64,000 nt of DNA from Mya arenaria (taxonomy: Eukaryota > Mollusca > Bivalvia > Myida > Myidae): contig NC_069136.1 in assembly GCF_026914265.1 (NCBI RefSeq), positions 2,024,501 to 2,088,500 on the forward strand, given 5' to 3'. Numbering within the stretch: the first letter of the stretch is position 1; every line of letters begins with the position of its first letter. The notes below the pieces were generated by a model. The model made no database searches and was not told the origin of the DNA. It saw only the letters and a list, made by a program, of their open reading frames with translations. Shown one piece after another: positions 1 through 11,404 of this stretch. The translations under genes and the position numbers were made by a program.

Positions 1-1535
1 GGTTGGATGGGAAGTATATAGCGACTACCTACATGACGGACGGAGGGTTGGATGGGCAGTATATAGCGACTACCTACATGACGGACAGAGGGTTGGATGG
101 GCAGTATATAGCGACTACCTACAAGACGGACAGAGGGTTGGATGGGAAGTATATAGCGACTACCTACATGACGGACGGAGGGTTGGATGGGAAGTATATA
201 GCGACTACCTACATGACGGACAGAGGGTTGGATGGGAAGTATATAGCGACTACCTACATGACGGGCGGTGGGTTGGATGGGCAGTATATAGCGACTACCT
301 ACATGACGGGCGGAGGGTTGGATGGGAAGTATATAGCGACTACCTACAAGACGGGCGGAGGGTTGGATGGGCAGTATATAGCGACTACCTACAAGACGGG
401 CGGAGGGTTGGATGGGCAGTATATAGCGACTACCTACAAGACGGACAGAGGGTTGGATGGGAAGTATATAGCGACTACCTACAAGACGGACAGAGGGTTG
501 GATGGGAAGTATATAGCGACTACCTACATGACGGACGGAGGGTTGGATGGAAAGTATATAGCGACTACCTACAAGACGGACGGAGGGTTGGATGGAAAGT
601 ATATAGCGAATACCTACATGACGGACGGAGGGTTGGATGGGAAGTATATAGCGACTACCTACATGACGGACGGAGGGTTGGATGGGAAGTATATAGCGAC
701 TACCTACAAGACGGACGGAGGGTTGGATGGGAAGTATATAGCGACTACCTACATGACGGACGGAGGGTTGGATGGGAAGTATATAGCGACTACCTACAAG
801 ACGGACGGAGGGTTGGATGGGAAGTATTTAGCGACTACCTACATGACGGACAGAGGGTTGGATGGGAAGTATATAGCGACTACCTACATGACGGACGGAG
901 GGTTGGATGGGCAGTATATAGCGACTACCTACATGACGGACAGAGGGTTGGATGGGCAGTATATAGCGACTACCTACAAGACGGACGGAGGGTTGGATGG
1001 GAAGTATATAGCGACTATCTACATGACGGACGGAGGGTTGGATGGGAAGTATATAGCGACTACCTACATGACGGACAGAGGGTTGGATGGGAAGTATATA
1101 GCGACTACCTACATGACGGACGGTGTGTTGGATGGGCAGTATATAGCGACTACCTACATGACGGGCGGAGGGTTGGATGGGAAGTATATAGCGACTACCT
1201 ACAAGACGGGCGGAGGGTTGGATGGGCAGTATATAGCGACTACCTACAAGACGGGCGGAGGGTTGGATGGGCAGTATATAGCGACTACCTACATGACGGA
1301 CGGAGGGTTGGATGGGCAGTATATAGCGACTACCTACATGACGGACGGAGGGTTGGATGGGCAGTATATAGCGACTACCTACATGACGGACGGAGGGTTG
1401 GATGGGCAGTATATAGCGACTACCTACATGACGGACGGAGGGTTGGATGGGCAGTATATAGCGACTACCTACATGACGGACGGAGGGTTGGATGGGCAGT
1501 ATATAGCGACTACCTACACGACGGGTGGTATTTGA
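1..1535 (+). repeat. 45-bp minisatellite, about 34 copies, resembling a carbonic anhydrase exon
   Basis: About 34 head-to-tail copies of a 45-bp unit, cut by the window's left edge. Because 45 is a multiple of three, one frame stays open for 510 codons and reads a 15-residue repeat, MTDGGLDGKYIATTY. A second frame is also free of stops. Common variants between units are M/K, K/Q, D/G and G/R, nearly all amino-acid changing; a silent change (ggg/gga before aag) is rare. The peptide resembles MTGGGLTGQYNALQL in the CA exon at 1,879-2,036, in the same frame, and the DNA aligns with exon bases about 1,920-1,963. The array lies just upstream of that exon, in the position of an intron. I read it as non-coding DNA seeded from the exon, though translation as an insert is not excluded. 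Confidence 0.95.
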
Positions 1536-1720
1536 CTTTTCAATATGAAGCGATCACTTTACCTTCATCACGGATGCAGGGCTCCCTGGATAGTACATAA
1601 CGACTGCCTACAAATAAAGGTCAGAGGTATTACTGCAAAGTATATTGCAACCACCTACATGACGAGCAGAAATTTAACTGTACAGTAGAACGCCTAAGCA
1701 GGTATAAAAAATTGCCGAAC
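1536..1720 (+). repeat. Decayed copies of the 45-bp minisatellite
   Basis: Past the regular array, at least three degenerate copies can be followed (around 1,571-1,612, 1,618-1,664 and 1,665-1,710). Parts of them are closer to the CA exon than the main array is: ctccctggatagtac and aactgtacagtagaacgcc against exon ctcactggacagtataacgcc. They therefore look like intermediates between exon and minisatellite. At about 1,757-1,782 a further stretch resembles the exon's opening bases. Confidence 0.75.
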
Positions 1721-1878
1721 CAAATGATGTATACGTTCATTTCTTTTTTAAGTTTAAATGAGCATTATCGAGGCTAACGTCTGGCAACTTGTAACTGAAT
1801 CAACGGTTTAAGGCACTGTCGCTAAATTAGCTGTGAGGCCCTTATATTTGCCCCATATACATACCTTTTTGTACACAG

Positions 1879-4670
1879 TTCAAATGAGCATCAGCGATGC
1901 TGAAATTGGAAACATCCACATGACAGGCGGAGGGCTCACTGGACAGTATAACGCCCTACAGCTTCATTTCCACTGGGGACCCAATGACGACGAGGGCTCA
2001 GAACACACCTTCCGGGGGCATCAGTTTCCCTTAGAGGTAGTAACTTACGTAAAAGTAAAGTACGTATGTAAGTCATTACGTAAAGATCTATATAAGTATT
2101 TTCTTGTACAGCCGTCCAAGTACGCCTGGACATCGAATATATTTGTTATTGTAAATGATACCACGACATTCTTGTCGAGATTGTTTCAAATATTTGAATT
2201 TGTCCGAGGTGTCAGGATTTTTTTGATGTTAGTTATTTCTAATTTTCTTATATGAAAAAAACATGTTTTATGTGTTCGTAGTGGTTTGTGTTTTAAGCTA
2301 TACGTATCAATTGTTTACTTCTATTTAAAATTAAAGGATATACTGTCGTAAGTTACAAGTAATCAGCGATGCTGAAATTGGTTGCTAACCACAAAATGCC
2401 GAAACGTCGAATTAAAGTATGACATTCATTAGATCAAGACTATCCTTTGCAGGGTGCATAGTAAAAAAATCCAAATAGAAACGAAACAGTCTCATGGCTG
2501 ACATTAAGCCACACTTGAATTTTAAAAGATTGGAGAGGACCTTTGGCAACAGTTTTTGCTACTTTAATATATCAATATACATCTGTTTTTGTAATATTAT
2601 CAAGTTAAGGCTGTGTTAAATCTTACTTTGAAGTAATAGTGCATATTTAAAGATCAGTAACGTAAATGAAAAAATAACCGAGTCATAAAGCCACCACTAG
2701 GCATTCTCAAAAGAGTAGTTCATGTGAAAATACATATATCAGGAAGTCAACAGTACGCAGAAGCTCGCATCATGGCATAAGTGGATCGAAGCTTTATTAA
2801 ATCGTTTTATGTAACGCAGGAATCGGGAAGAAACAAAAACATTATATTCGTGGGGGAGCGTAGTTACACACCCGTATATCGAGGGGTGAAAGCGAAAAGG
2901 TTCTATCTTCTCATTTATTTAATGTCACTTAGAACCTTTTCGCATTCACCACTCGATATGAGATTATGCGTAATGTTTTGTTTTTTACACATTACAGATG
3001 CACATTGTGCATATGAAAGATGGGGTAGCAGATCTCCCTACTGCCCTCAAACAGTCTGATGGGCTGGCGGTGCTCGGATTCTTCTTCGCGGTATATTCTT
3101 GTTATTTCACAGTTTGTCAACTGATGTGTTTCGGTGGTACATTATGTTGTTTTCTCTGAAGAGATCGATAAAGGACCAATATTAATATAAAACAAATATT
3201 GATAAAGGACCCATGTTATATAATCGAGCACGTCTTCCAGCAAGTGCTTTGATTGTTACTCCATTATTGGGCAGGCAACCACCACAATCGGTCACGTCCT
3301 TCAGCAATTATCACTGATGGTGCTAATGATTTAGGCGTTATTACAACCACCACAATCAGTGACGTGCTCTAGTAAATATCACTGTCCGTCAGTGTTAATG
3401 TAATTGGGGTAATTATAACCACAACAATCGGCCAAGTCCTACAGAAATCATCACTGATTATGCAAATGCTTAAAGGGTTATTACTCAAACCATGATAGGT
3501 CGCATCTTATAATATTTTATTGTTATAAAGGTTATTTATACCACCACAATCGGTCATGCCATACAGTATGGTAAATTAAAAGGGGTTATTTCTCCCCTTA
3601 CAATCGGTTACGTCCTACAGCAACCATCACTAATAATGCAAATGCTACAGATGTTATTACTATCACCACACTCGGTCATGTCGAACACATGATTGCGAAA
3701 CAGTGGCTCCAGCTCTTTTAGGAGCTGTGTATAAAAAAAGAGCAAATGACACTTCCGACTTAGAGCCAAAAAACGGATATCATTATAAAATGTTAGTATG
3801 ACTCGTTTTTTTATCTAATATCACAATTATGAGAGCTTATTTGAGAAATCGGGGAATGCAGTGCCATAAAAATATGTTTAATCTTCACACGTATTTCGGT
3901 TATTTTGTAAACATTTTTGTTTATGGAGTTATAAAACCGATTCTCCCATCAACCACATGCATGTTTACAAAAGAAAGTAGAACATTTTCACCATTTTCAG
4001 CTGAATCTCACTCAAGAAGCTTACATTTAAGATAAAAACAGTATTATCGAGTGCTTTTATTTTGTCGGGAATTAAAATGACCGCCTGTTTACCGGAGCCA
4101 CTGTTTCGCACCCATGGAACAGTAATCATCACTGATTGTGTTAATCATATAGGGATCATTACTCCCACAACAATCGGACACGGGCTTTAATAACCATCAC
4201 TAATAAGTTAATAACGGTTAAATGTCTGAATAAATTGCAAATTTTATTTGCAAGATTTCTTCGTATTAAGCCAAAATGAGTTAATTACAATAAAAAATCG
4301 AAACAAAAAGATCCATTGGCATTCTTGTTTTGTAGATATTATATATATATGTCAATAATTTTACCATTCGGTAAACAAACCTAGCACCCGTTTCAAGTAG
4401 TAATGGTAATACAAATACAGATATCTTATAAAGTAATTTCATAAAGCACACACTAGCAATTCACGGCATTCAAATATATTTGGAAATAAAAAAGGAAATA
4501 TACACTGTACATGTACATGTATAAGCGTTTTGTTGCTTCAATGGTTTTTATTGAATGATGGTTGTATAACTTTGTGTTCACAGATAGATGACCACGACCA
4601 AGACAACTCCGCCATTGCCCCACTGATCACAAAACTAGCGGACATTCCATACAACGGTACGGGAAAGAAT

Positions 4671-4711
<41 letters not shown>

Positions 4712-7007
4712 TGATGCTTTTGCGAGCACCAACAGGCTCCCGTTATGACGCCACGTGTATTTATTGTCTTTAAAGTATTCAATGTGTTCGTCATGACTAG
4801 GTGACTCAAGGGTGCTGGACCTGGATTTCTCGGCCCTGATGCCAGCGACCAGCACGGACTTTTACCGCTACAACGGTTCACTGACTACGCCCAAGTGTAA
4901 CGAGGCTGTTGTCTGGACGATATTTGAGCACAAGAACCTCATCTCGTCTAAACAAGTATACAATTATATTTGTGTGTATTTTAATACGCTCGTTGGTTTC
5001 CATCGACAGATACAATACCTTTTTCAATAGAAGCACGACTATCGTTAGGGTCACTTCACATAGTGGTACCGTACGCGACTATTTATCGATTGGTACAATA
5101 CCTTTCTGCTTTATGCACAACTAACGTTCGCGTCCCTTCAATGAGTAGAACAATACATAATTGCTTTATGCTGACCATTCGTGTCATTTCACAGACTGGT
5201 CAAAACATTTCACAGACTGGTCTAGCAATTGACATTTTTCAAACGGTACTTCTTTACTAACACATTTATCAAAATTGAGGTCATTTTTTAAAGTAGCGGA
5301 ATATTTATTTTTATTATATGCCTATCAAATTCCTTTTCCATATCCAACAGTGAAAATACAGCACGGCGTATTGAAAAAATTGTATCGTGATACTGTCATT
5401 TTCTGATTTCGTATCATGCGAGTACCGTGTGTATTCTCGAAACCTGTCAACTTTTAAATACATTAAACTATCTAACTTTACTCACGCTCCAGAAGCATGT
5501 AAATATTCAGGAACATGATTCTCATGTTCTTCAAAGAACCATGAGGATAAGCATGAAGCAGAGAACACTTCCAATCTATCAAGATAGCTACTTCAGTGAA
5601 CTAGTTGTTCTCCATTTCGAAGTTCATGAATTGTTACATTAATGATTATCCATGTTCATTATCATAAATGTGAGCAGATCGCCAATATAAAGAAGAATTC
5701 GCGTCATCGATAGAAATAGCGATTGACTCACGAACTTCCCTCAATTATGCATATTATTATCGTCAAAAAATCCCACGTATATATACTTCTTTTTTTTAAA
5801 GGCCGCGTTATGTCTAGAGGAAACGACGATTAGAGTATACTCGTAAAATAAGTACCGCTTTTTGATGTTTTTTTTGTGCTGTGGCATTTAATAATAGCTA
5901 TTTTATTAGCATTTTGTTAATTTTGCTCAAATATAAAATAGTTTGTTCTTATTTTGCTCTATAAAGTGAATTATGTAACTTCTGACTTCGTTTGGCTGTA
6001 GTAGCCTCCCTTGACATTCATTACACAAACTACGTTAACACATTCGAATTCATACGCGCATTTGACAGATGGCGGCAAAATTAAATCAAATTGAAACCAA
6101 AAAATAAAGAGGAATAATTAAATAGGCAGGTATATAATAAATGGAATATTACGATAAAACGATTTTCTGGTGACCTGCATCACGTCTCGTTCGGTGAGTA
6201 AACATGTATCCGTCTCGACCTGCGGTCTCGACGGATACGTGTTTACACACCGAACTCGACGTGATACAGGTCACCAGAAAAGCGTCCTATCATAATATCC
6301 CCTATATAGCATACATGAAAAAAGTTATTTGTAGAGTTGCATTATGAATGAAGTCGTATCTCATTTGGCATATGGCCATGCGTTTTACAGGTATTTCATG
6401 TATCGAAATAACGTGTTGAATCTTAATGTCAATCATTCGGATTAAACGAGAAGCAGTTAAAAATGCCAGTGAAATAAATACACCAGAAATAAATATAGAA
6501 GGCTCGATGACAATTCATTTAACACGATTGTTTTTTTTCACGACCTGAATCAAATTTCATGCAACAACCGGTTCCTCAGTTTCATCTCGTTTGCGTTGTG
6601 GACTTGACGGATACGCGTTTACCCACCAGATGTTTGTAGGAGTACTTCTTGTTTTCGGGCATTTCTATAATAATGGATAAATCGTATTTTCAGTACAACG
6701 TATACTATACAATTATATCTTATATATCATTGTTTCTAAAATGCCAACCATAGTTAGAGCCCGGAATAATGTTCAAATGCATTACCGTCATATGGATATT
6801 GTTAGAATACTAGTCATAGCACTTCTCAAGGATATATTGCTTTATCTAATACAGATGGCAGCTTTCCGAAGCCTGCACAAGAACACACAGGGTTCCACAA
6901 ACAGCTTACTGACCTCAAATTATCGTCCTGGGCAAGCGCTCGGAACTAGGACCGTAACGAAGAGTTACATCACAGGTAATAAAGTCTATGCTTGCCCGCA
7001 GATGTGA
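1879..7007 (+). CDS. Alpha-carbonic anhydrase, gene A (3' part)
   Basis: Zinc enzyme that hydrates CO2; five exons read as the C-terminal two-thirds of an alpha-CA: 1879-2036, 2998-3090, 4584-4656, 4801-4955 and 6855-6975 (or reading on to a stop at 7005-7007). Phases agree at every junction. Zinc ligands are visible: LHFHWG supplies two histidines and EMHIVHM across the first junction the third; GSLTTPKC holds the active-site threonines and the cysteine that secreted CAs pair with an N-terminal one. For exon 4801 the AG at 4799-4800 was chosen because only it keeps frame, giving NGDSRVLDLDF. The N-terminal exons must lie left of the window. The last exon (MAAFRSLHKNTQ...) either ends TKSYITGNKVYACPQM or splices at 6976 to an exon I could not find. 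No decay is seen. Confidence 0.9.
2877..2958. mobile_element. Short fold-back element in CA gene A intron
   Basis: Imperfect palindrome with arms of about 29 bp (tatcgaggggtgaaagcgaa and ttcgcattcaccactcgata) around a 24-bp AT-rich loop. It lies 40 bp upstream of the exon at 2,998. A related but diverged stretch lies at about 55,363-55,450, so it belongs to a dispersed fold-back (MITE-like) family. Confidence 0.65.
3279..4215 (+). repeat. Degenerate tandem repeat, about 60-72 bp unit, interrupted by an insertion
   Basis: About eight diverged copies of a unit containing ccaccacaatcggtcacgtc and a run like catcactgattatgcaaatg, starting near 3,279, 3,346, 3,417, 3,489, 3,541, 3,591 and 3,661. 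The last copy resumes near 4,130 after a 415-bp inverted-repeat element. All lie in the CA gene A intron between exons 2,998 and 4,584. No coding signal. Confidence 0.75.
3695..4109. mobile_element. MITE-like element with 16-bp perfect terminal inverted repeats
   Basis: Starts GCGAAACAGTGGCTCC and ends with its exact reverse complement. It is 415 bp long, AT-rich and without a coding region, and it interrupts the surrounding tandem repeat, so it is younger than that array. The inner part of the terminus, CAGTGGCTCC, resembles hAT termini, but no matching 8-bp target duplication is visible. The family is therefore left open. Confidence 0.75.
4671..4711 (+). repeat. (ATC)n microsatellite
   Basis: Pure ATC run of about 41 bp in the short CA gene A intron between exons 4584-4656 and 4801-4955, 15 bp past the splice donor. 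Confidence 0.98.
5003..5230 (+). repeat. Degenerate tandem repeat next to a CA gene A splice donor
   Basis: Three diverged units of about 65-70 bp, each with a run like tacaatacctttctgcttta and a segment like cgttagggtcacttca, begin about 50 bp past the donor at 4,956. The donor-proximal bases (gtatacaattat ... cgctcgttggtttcc) may be a further, more diverged unit. Confidence 0.55.
6142..6301. mobile_element. Long palindromic fold-back element
   Basis: A 160-bp near-perfect palindrome with arms of about 75 bp meeting at tgcggtc around 6,218. The left arm starts ggaatattacgataaaacga and the right arm mirrors it. It is transposon-like (fold-back MITE), inside the last CA gene A intron. A half-copy lies at about 6,535-6,632 (gacttgacggatacgcgttt), so the family is repeated. 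Confidence 0.85.
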
Positions 7008-7097
7008 GGCTGAGATCTCGCAAACCGGCTTAAACCTCGAGTGAACACCAGCTCAGCAATCACATACTGTTGTGACAACGTTGTCATTACAAAGTTT

Positions 7098-7485
7098 AAT
7101 TTACACCTCAACTTCCATTCCTTAAATGAACTACCTTTGGGCAATTGCGAATAAACGCAAGATCTTCGGAAATGTTCGGATCGCGTATAAATATAAATTG
7201 AAAATTGTTTATCTTGTTATTGTTTGTCTTGTGTCAGCAGGCCACGAAAAACTATAATCAACATGTTGGAATGTTTAAAATATGATATTTTAAATGTATT
7301 GTTGTCATTTGCGTTTCAGTTTTAAAGTTATTTAAGGTATCAGCTATGATTATTTTTCCCGGGTTATTGTGACGTAATATTATAAACTGTTTCCGGTTAT
7401 GGTCGGGTCGTCAAAATTAAAGATGGGGTGAGAAAGTGATTAATGTCATAATCGGGGATAGAAAACCATGCACTATAAAGTTGTT
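7098..7485 (+). repeat. Dispersed repeat, copy 1 (partner at 37,247-37,740)
   Basis: Begins tttacacctcaacttccatt and runs through a conserved block tttccggttat-gtcgggtcgt to atcggggata. The same order of blocks occurs at 37,247-37,740 in the same orientation, with indels between. No terminal repeats or coding region recognised. The rest of 7,486-8,049 is AT-rich and shows no gene; it contains several repeats of the word acaacgttg/cgttg. Confidence 0.75.
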
Positions 7486-8049
7486 ACAATGGTGTATGAA
7501 TATTATGTATTGGATGCCAAAGTAACGTTGTCACAACGTTGTAAAAAGTTATGATTTGTTGGGTTGTTTCTTGCATTGTCAAATGCAAAACTTACAATAT
7601 AAGCACACACATAGCAGCTAATGTATTACTTTTTTGATGAATTCACGCTGCGCAAGTTAGTGTTAAATCTATGCCAAGATGATAAAAGTTCATTGTACAA
7701 AACGGAAATAAACTTTATGTTAAAAATGGTCGATTATGATAAAAGAAATCAAGTGTTTAAACTCATATTATTATTTTATTTCTTATTTCGAAACTGCTTC
7801 TATCCAAATGACAAGGAACATGTTGTCACAACGTAAAGACGTTTTTTTATTTAAAGGAAAACCGCGAAAAAAAAAATATCTCAAGGTCTTTAACGCAACG
7901 TTAGCACAACGTTAGCCTAACGTTGTACCATCACTAAATTAACGTTTTTATTTTGATATTTGCTCATTATTAGAAACTGCCCTGAATTGGTTATTCAATT
8001 ACTCATAAATGAAATGATAATTAGTAGAAAATTGTTTCAAATAATATAT

Positions 8050-8342
8050 TTTTAATGCAATATTTGTACACTAGATACGGTACTTACATGAGACAAACGT
8101 TTTCGAGGAGAAAAACAACAAAAGTATTTGCCCGCGTGATCGGGCTAATTTAAACTAAAAATCTGATTCAAAATATGTATTGTTCGTCACACTACTTTAC
8201 AAAATACATGTATGATAAGCATCCTAATAATTTTTGAACGGGACATGACCATGTACATTGATAGATTGCAAATACATTATTGTCGTACATCCCTGACACC
8301 GGCTAAAATGTTGTATCGTCAAAGAATCGATTAAGGCATAAA
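8050..8342 (+). repeat. Left arm of a 2.3-kb inverted repeat
   Basis: About 290 bp that reappears as its reverse complement at 10,062-10,340: tgtacactagatacggtact, gaggagaaaaacaacaaaag, gcaaatacattattgtcgta and acaccggctaaaa are shared. The same blocks also occur, more diverged, downstream of the three C1q units (for example 21,331-21,750). The arm is therefore a piece of the C1q 3'-flank repeat without a C1q gene. Confidence 0.8.
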
Positions 8343-8615
8343 TGAAATGATAATTAGTAGGAAAAAATCAAATAAATGTTGGCACTTACGTGCTGCGACA
8401 GCGTTATATAATAACCTTATCATGATTCAACCACACACAACGTTATTCTTACAGTAACGTCCTGAGCCTGAGTTTGAGACATCGACTTATAAAAAAAATG
8501 GTTGAAAAATCGTATTACAGGACCAAATATTGTCGAAATCTGTTTCTTATATTCAGGCACACACATTTTGTCAAAACCAATTGTTAGTATATGTATTTTG
8601 AATCATTTAAAGATG

Positions 8616-8921
8616 CACTCTTACTCCCAGATAAGATTAACCACAATAAATAATATTGTTTTAATATTCCAAATAGGATGAATAACTGTCGAAAACAATG
8701 ATTCTAATGAAGGATACCGAGTTTAATTTAAAAGAAATGAGAAAAAACATGGTATTTCTACCTTATGAGACTATAGTAGACCACAGTAAATATTTAGCAT
8801 TCACCAATCATTATATATGTTTGCTCTTTCTGCTATAAAATACACGGTTACAATCTTGTTATTAATAGTTTCCATAAATGCATTATTTAGTAAGTAATTT
8901 AAGGTTTATCACTCAAAATGT
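8616..8921 (-). repeat. Dispersed 300-bp repeat family, copy 1
   Basis: On the minus strand this reads from actacttactaaataatgca to ggagtaagagtgca. Related copies lie at 23,010-23,317 (+) and 36,262-36,577 (+), with shared landmarks ttggtgaatgctaaa, aaggtagaaata, ggtatccttcat and aaaacaat. No terminal inverted repeat or RNA polymerase III box was recognised. Beyond it, to 10,061, lie diverged repeats (gtgaatatggaccta-like words at 9,010-9,250) but no supportable gene. Confidence 0.8.
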
Positions 8922-10061
8922 ATGAATGTTATACATGTGTATGTATTGATTTTGAATAAGGGTGTCACTTTAAGAGTTTCGTCTTCTGAGCCTGTGTATC
9001 AAACTTAAATTTAAGACGTAAGTGAAATATGGACACAGGGTTCGTATTAACTAATGTCTTAAAGTCGAGTTTGAGACATGAAGTTTGATCAAATTCATCC
9101 ATATCACTCGTATTTTTGGTAATTTCAAAATCAATGCTTTTAAATTCATTATTTTTTTAATTATCAAAGGTTTGCAGTTTTGAGTCTCGAGTTTCAAGCT
9201 CAGAATCAAGGTGTTAGTGAATATGGACCTAGGACCCATTCTCTCGAAATATCTTAAGAATGACGAGCCTAAGTCTCTTATTTCAATTAGCCAACTATTA
9301 TAACTCCTTATTACACAAACACATTTTGTAAAGGATTTTCTATTCACTTTTGAAATAGTTGTTCCTCAAAACTAATTTAAACACGGATTGTTCAAAACTT
9401 TACATTTTTGGCTTTCCTCACCCCTTTTGCAATTTGAAAGACCTTAACTTTGATGTGTTTTTCAACAATTTCAGAGAAGTTTTACAGTTGATTACTTCAA
9501 ACATTCGCCTCTGGGTTTTAAAGGACTTTAAATTTGACCTCCATTGAATATTGAACAGCCCTATAGATAAGCAGGATTGCCCATCATAATGTACACTCTT
9601 GACCATCTATAAGAAGGGCAACATAACAGCATAATCACACAGGACAGTTAGTTATCATACTATAAATAACTTAAATGATCACAGGTGAATGAGACAGAAC
9701 AAAGAATGCATGCTTTTTGTTGTTTTTGTGACACTATTCATGATCCACATCAACAAGAGACTATGATAGAAAAGAATGCCTGCATTCTTCACAGGTGTAA
9801 TTCTGGTAAATGTTTCTCATACACACATCCCATGCAAACACTGATACAACTGCAACTTTAATATATCCTGCCCTTGAAATGTCATTTAGTGGCGGTGAAT
9901 TGAAAAAAGGGTTTACTCATTAATTGTAGGAATGGACATTGAAAGCCAATTTCTTGAGTGATGACTACATGTATGTATAATTGGCGTTAAATCATTGTTG
10001 ACAGCGGCAAAACGTCTCTACAGTGCAGTTATTTTGTTTTCTCCTTCGGGATCATGAAATA

Positions 10062-10340
10062 TGCCTAAATCGATTCTTTGACGAAACAACCTTTTAGCCG
10101 GTGTTGTATGACAATAATGTATTTGCAATCTATCAATGTACATGGCCATGTCCCCTTCAAAATAGTAGCATGTTCATCATATTTTGTAAAATAGTGTGAC
10201 GTACAATATATATATATTGAATAAGATTTTAAAAATAAACCCGATCATGAGGGTAAGTTCTTTTGTTGTTTTTCTCCTCGAAAACTTTATCACATGTAAG
10301 TACCGTATCTAGTGTACAAATATTGCATTAAAATGTAAGT
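10062..10340 (-). repeat. Right arm of the 2.3-kb inverted repeat
   Basis: Reverse complement of 8,050-8,342. The pair encloses about 1.7 kb that includes the dispersed repeat at 8,616. The arms have diverged by substitutions and small indels, so this is not a fresh palindrome. Confidence 0.8.
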
Positions 10341-11404
10341 CGAAGTGATGTTATTCGTTAACGTGGCTTAGAAAGCCACGGGCTTCCAACGATCAATCGT
10401 CGAATCCTGTTGTCAGCTATCAAGCAAAAACTTTGTTTACAAGTTGTTAACTGTAGCACGCACATTATGTACGAAATGAAAATACAGTGGCTGCATTATA
10501 TTCTCTTTTGGGGGGCACGATCATAAACAAATAAAATGCACTATTAAGCTTAATGAAAGAAGACTTTCCTTTTTACAGACTGCACAATCTATCACTTCAT
10601 ACACGGAGAATTATGTATATTTCATTCACGCGTTTTTAATTCATGAAGGATGAACACGCAGTGGCAGTACGCGTTTTCTTGTCGTAAAATATCAACGTCA
10701 CAGATATTAGTCCCTAGTGTTAATAGTTCGTGTACTTCACTACATTGGCATAGATGTAGAGAAAATGTAATTCCAAATAAAGTTTTATCCATGGTTGCAT
10801 TATGGAGAATGAAGTTATAAGATTGCTTGTGCTACAAAAGCCCATATATCACGTCTTTATTCTTATTTCGTTTGATCATGCTGATGTTAGGTTATATATG
10901 ATATCGAATATTTCTTAATACTTTGTACCTTGAAAGTCGCTCTTGTTAAAAATATCCTCAAATAACCAGAACATGTTTATGTGTGTTAAGAGCACAAGCA
11001 GCAAGGTTCAAAGCCCGAACAGACACTCAATGAGAGAAAACTCACTATACACATAATGCAGTGTAGCAATAAGAATGAATACAATTAGTGTTCACATTTC
11101 CTTTCAGCTTATGTGGCAAGTCAATTTTAATTATATTTTCAAGCTTTAGCTTAACGCAAGATAAGTTCAGTAATTTAATAAAAACAAAAACAACAATGAA
11201 CAATAACAACACTAAAAACAATATAACAATTGCCAACAACAATTACAACAACAACAATTCGAATGATATGATTTAAGGGAAGGCGATTTTGTACTAAAGT
11301 TGTTACTTACCCTTTTGTGGTTTGTTTATTTTTTATCAATTTTTTTATATAGAAGCTGTTTAAAAGAAACAGGCACTTTAAGTTTAAATCAATGGTTTTT
11401 TCAG
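10341..11404. other. Gap before CA gene B; AAC-rich run, no gene recognised
   Basis: AT-rich DNA with a low-complexity AAC/AAT run at about 11,190-11,266. The signal-peptide exon of CA gene B should lie upstream of 11,405, but none could be supported. A hydrophobic stretch near 11,088-11,160 begins with GTG, and its possible donor has the wrong phase. Confidence 0.6.

Noticed and set aside
3-1535. A 510-residue repeat protein
   Set aside because: The frame is open because the unit is 45 bp and lacks a stop; a second frame is open too, and unit variation shows no protein constraint. Kept as a repeat, with the alternative noted.
1-1535. CRISPR array
   Set aside because: Units abut with no unique spacers, and the setting is an intron-bearing eukaryotic gene.
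4538-4855. Minus-strand frame with a poly-methionine run
   Set aside because: It is the (ATC)n microsatellite plus CA exon sequence read on the wrong strand.
4811-4955. Acceptor at 4,809-4,810 for CA gene A exon
   Set aside because: Wrong phase; the AG at 4,799-4,800 restores frame and family-like sequence.
11088-11276. Signal-peptide exon for CA gene B
   Set aside because: Hydrophobic, but it starts with GTG, and the only donor nearby leaves phase 2 where phase 1 is needed.
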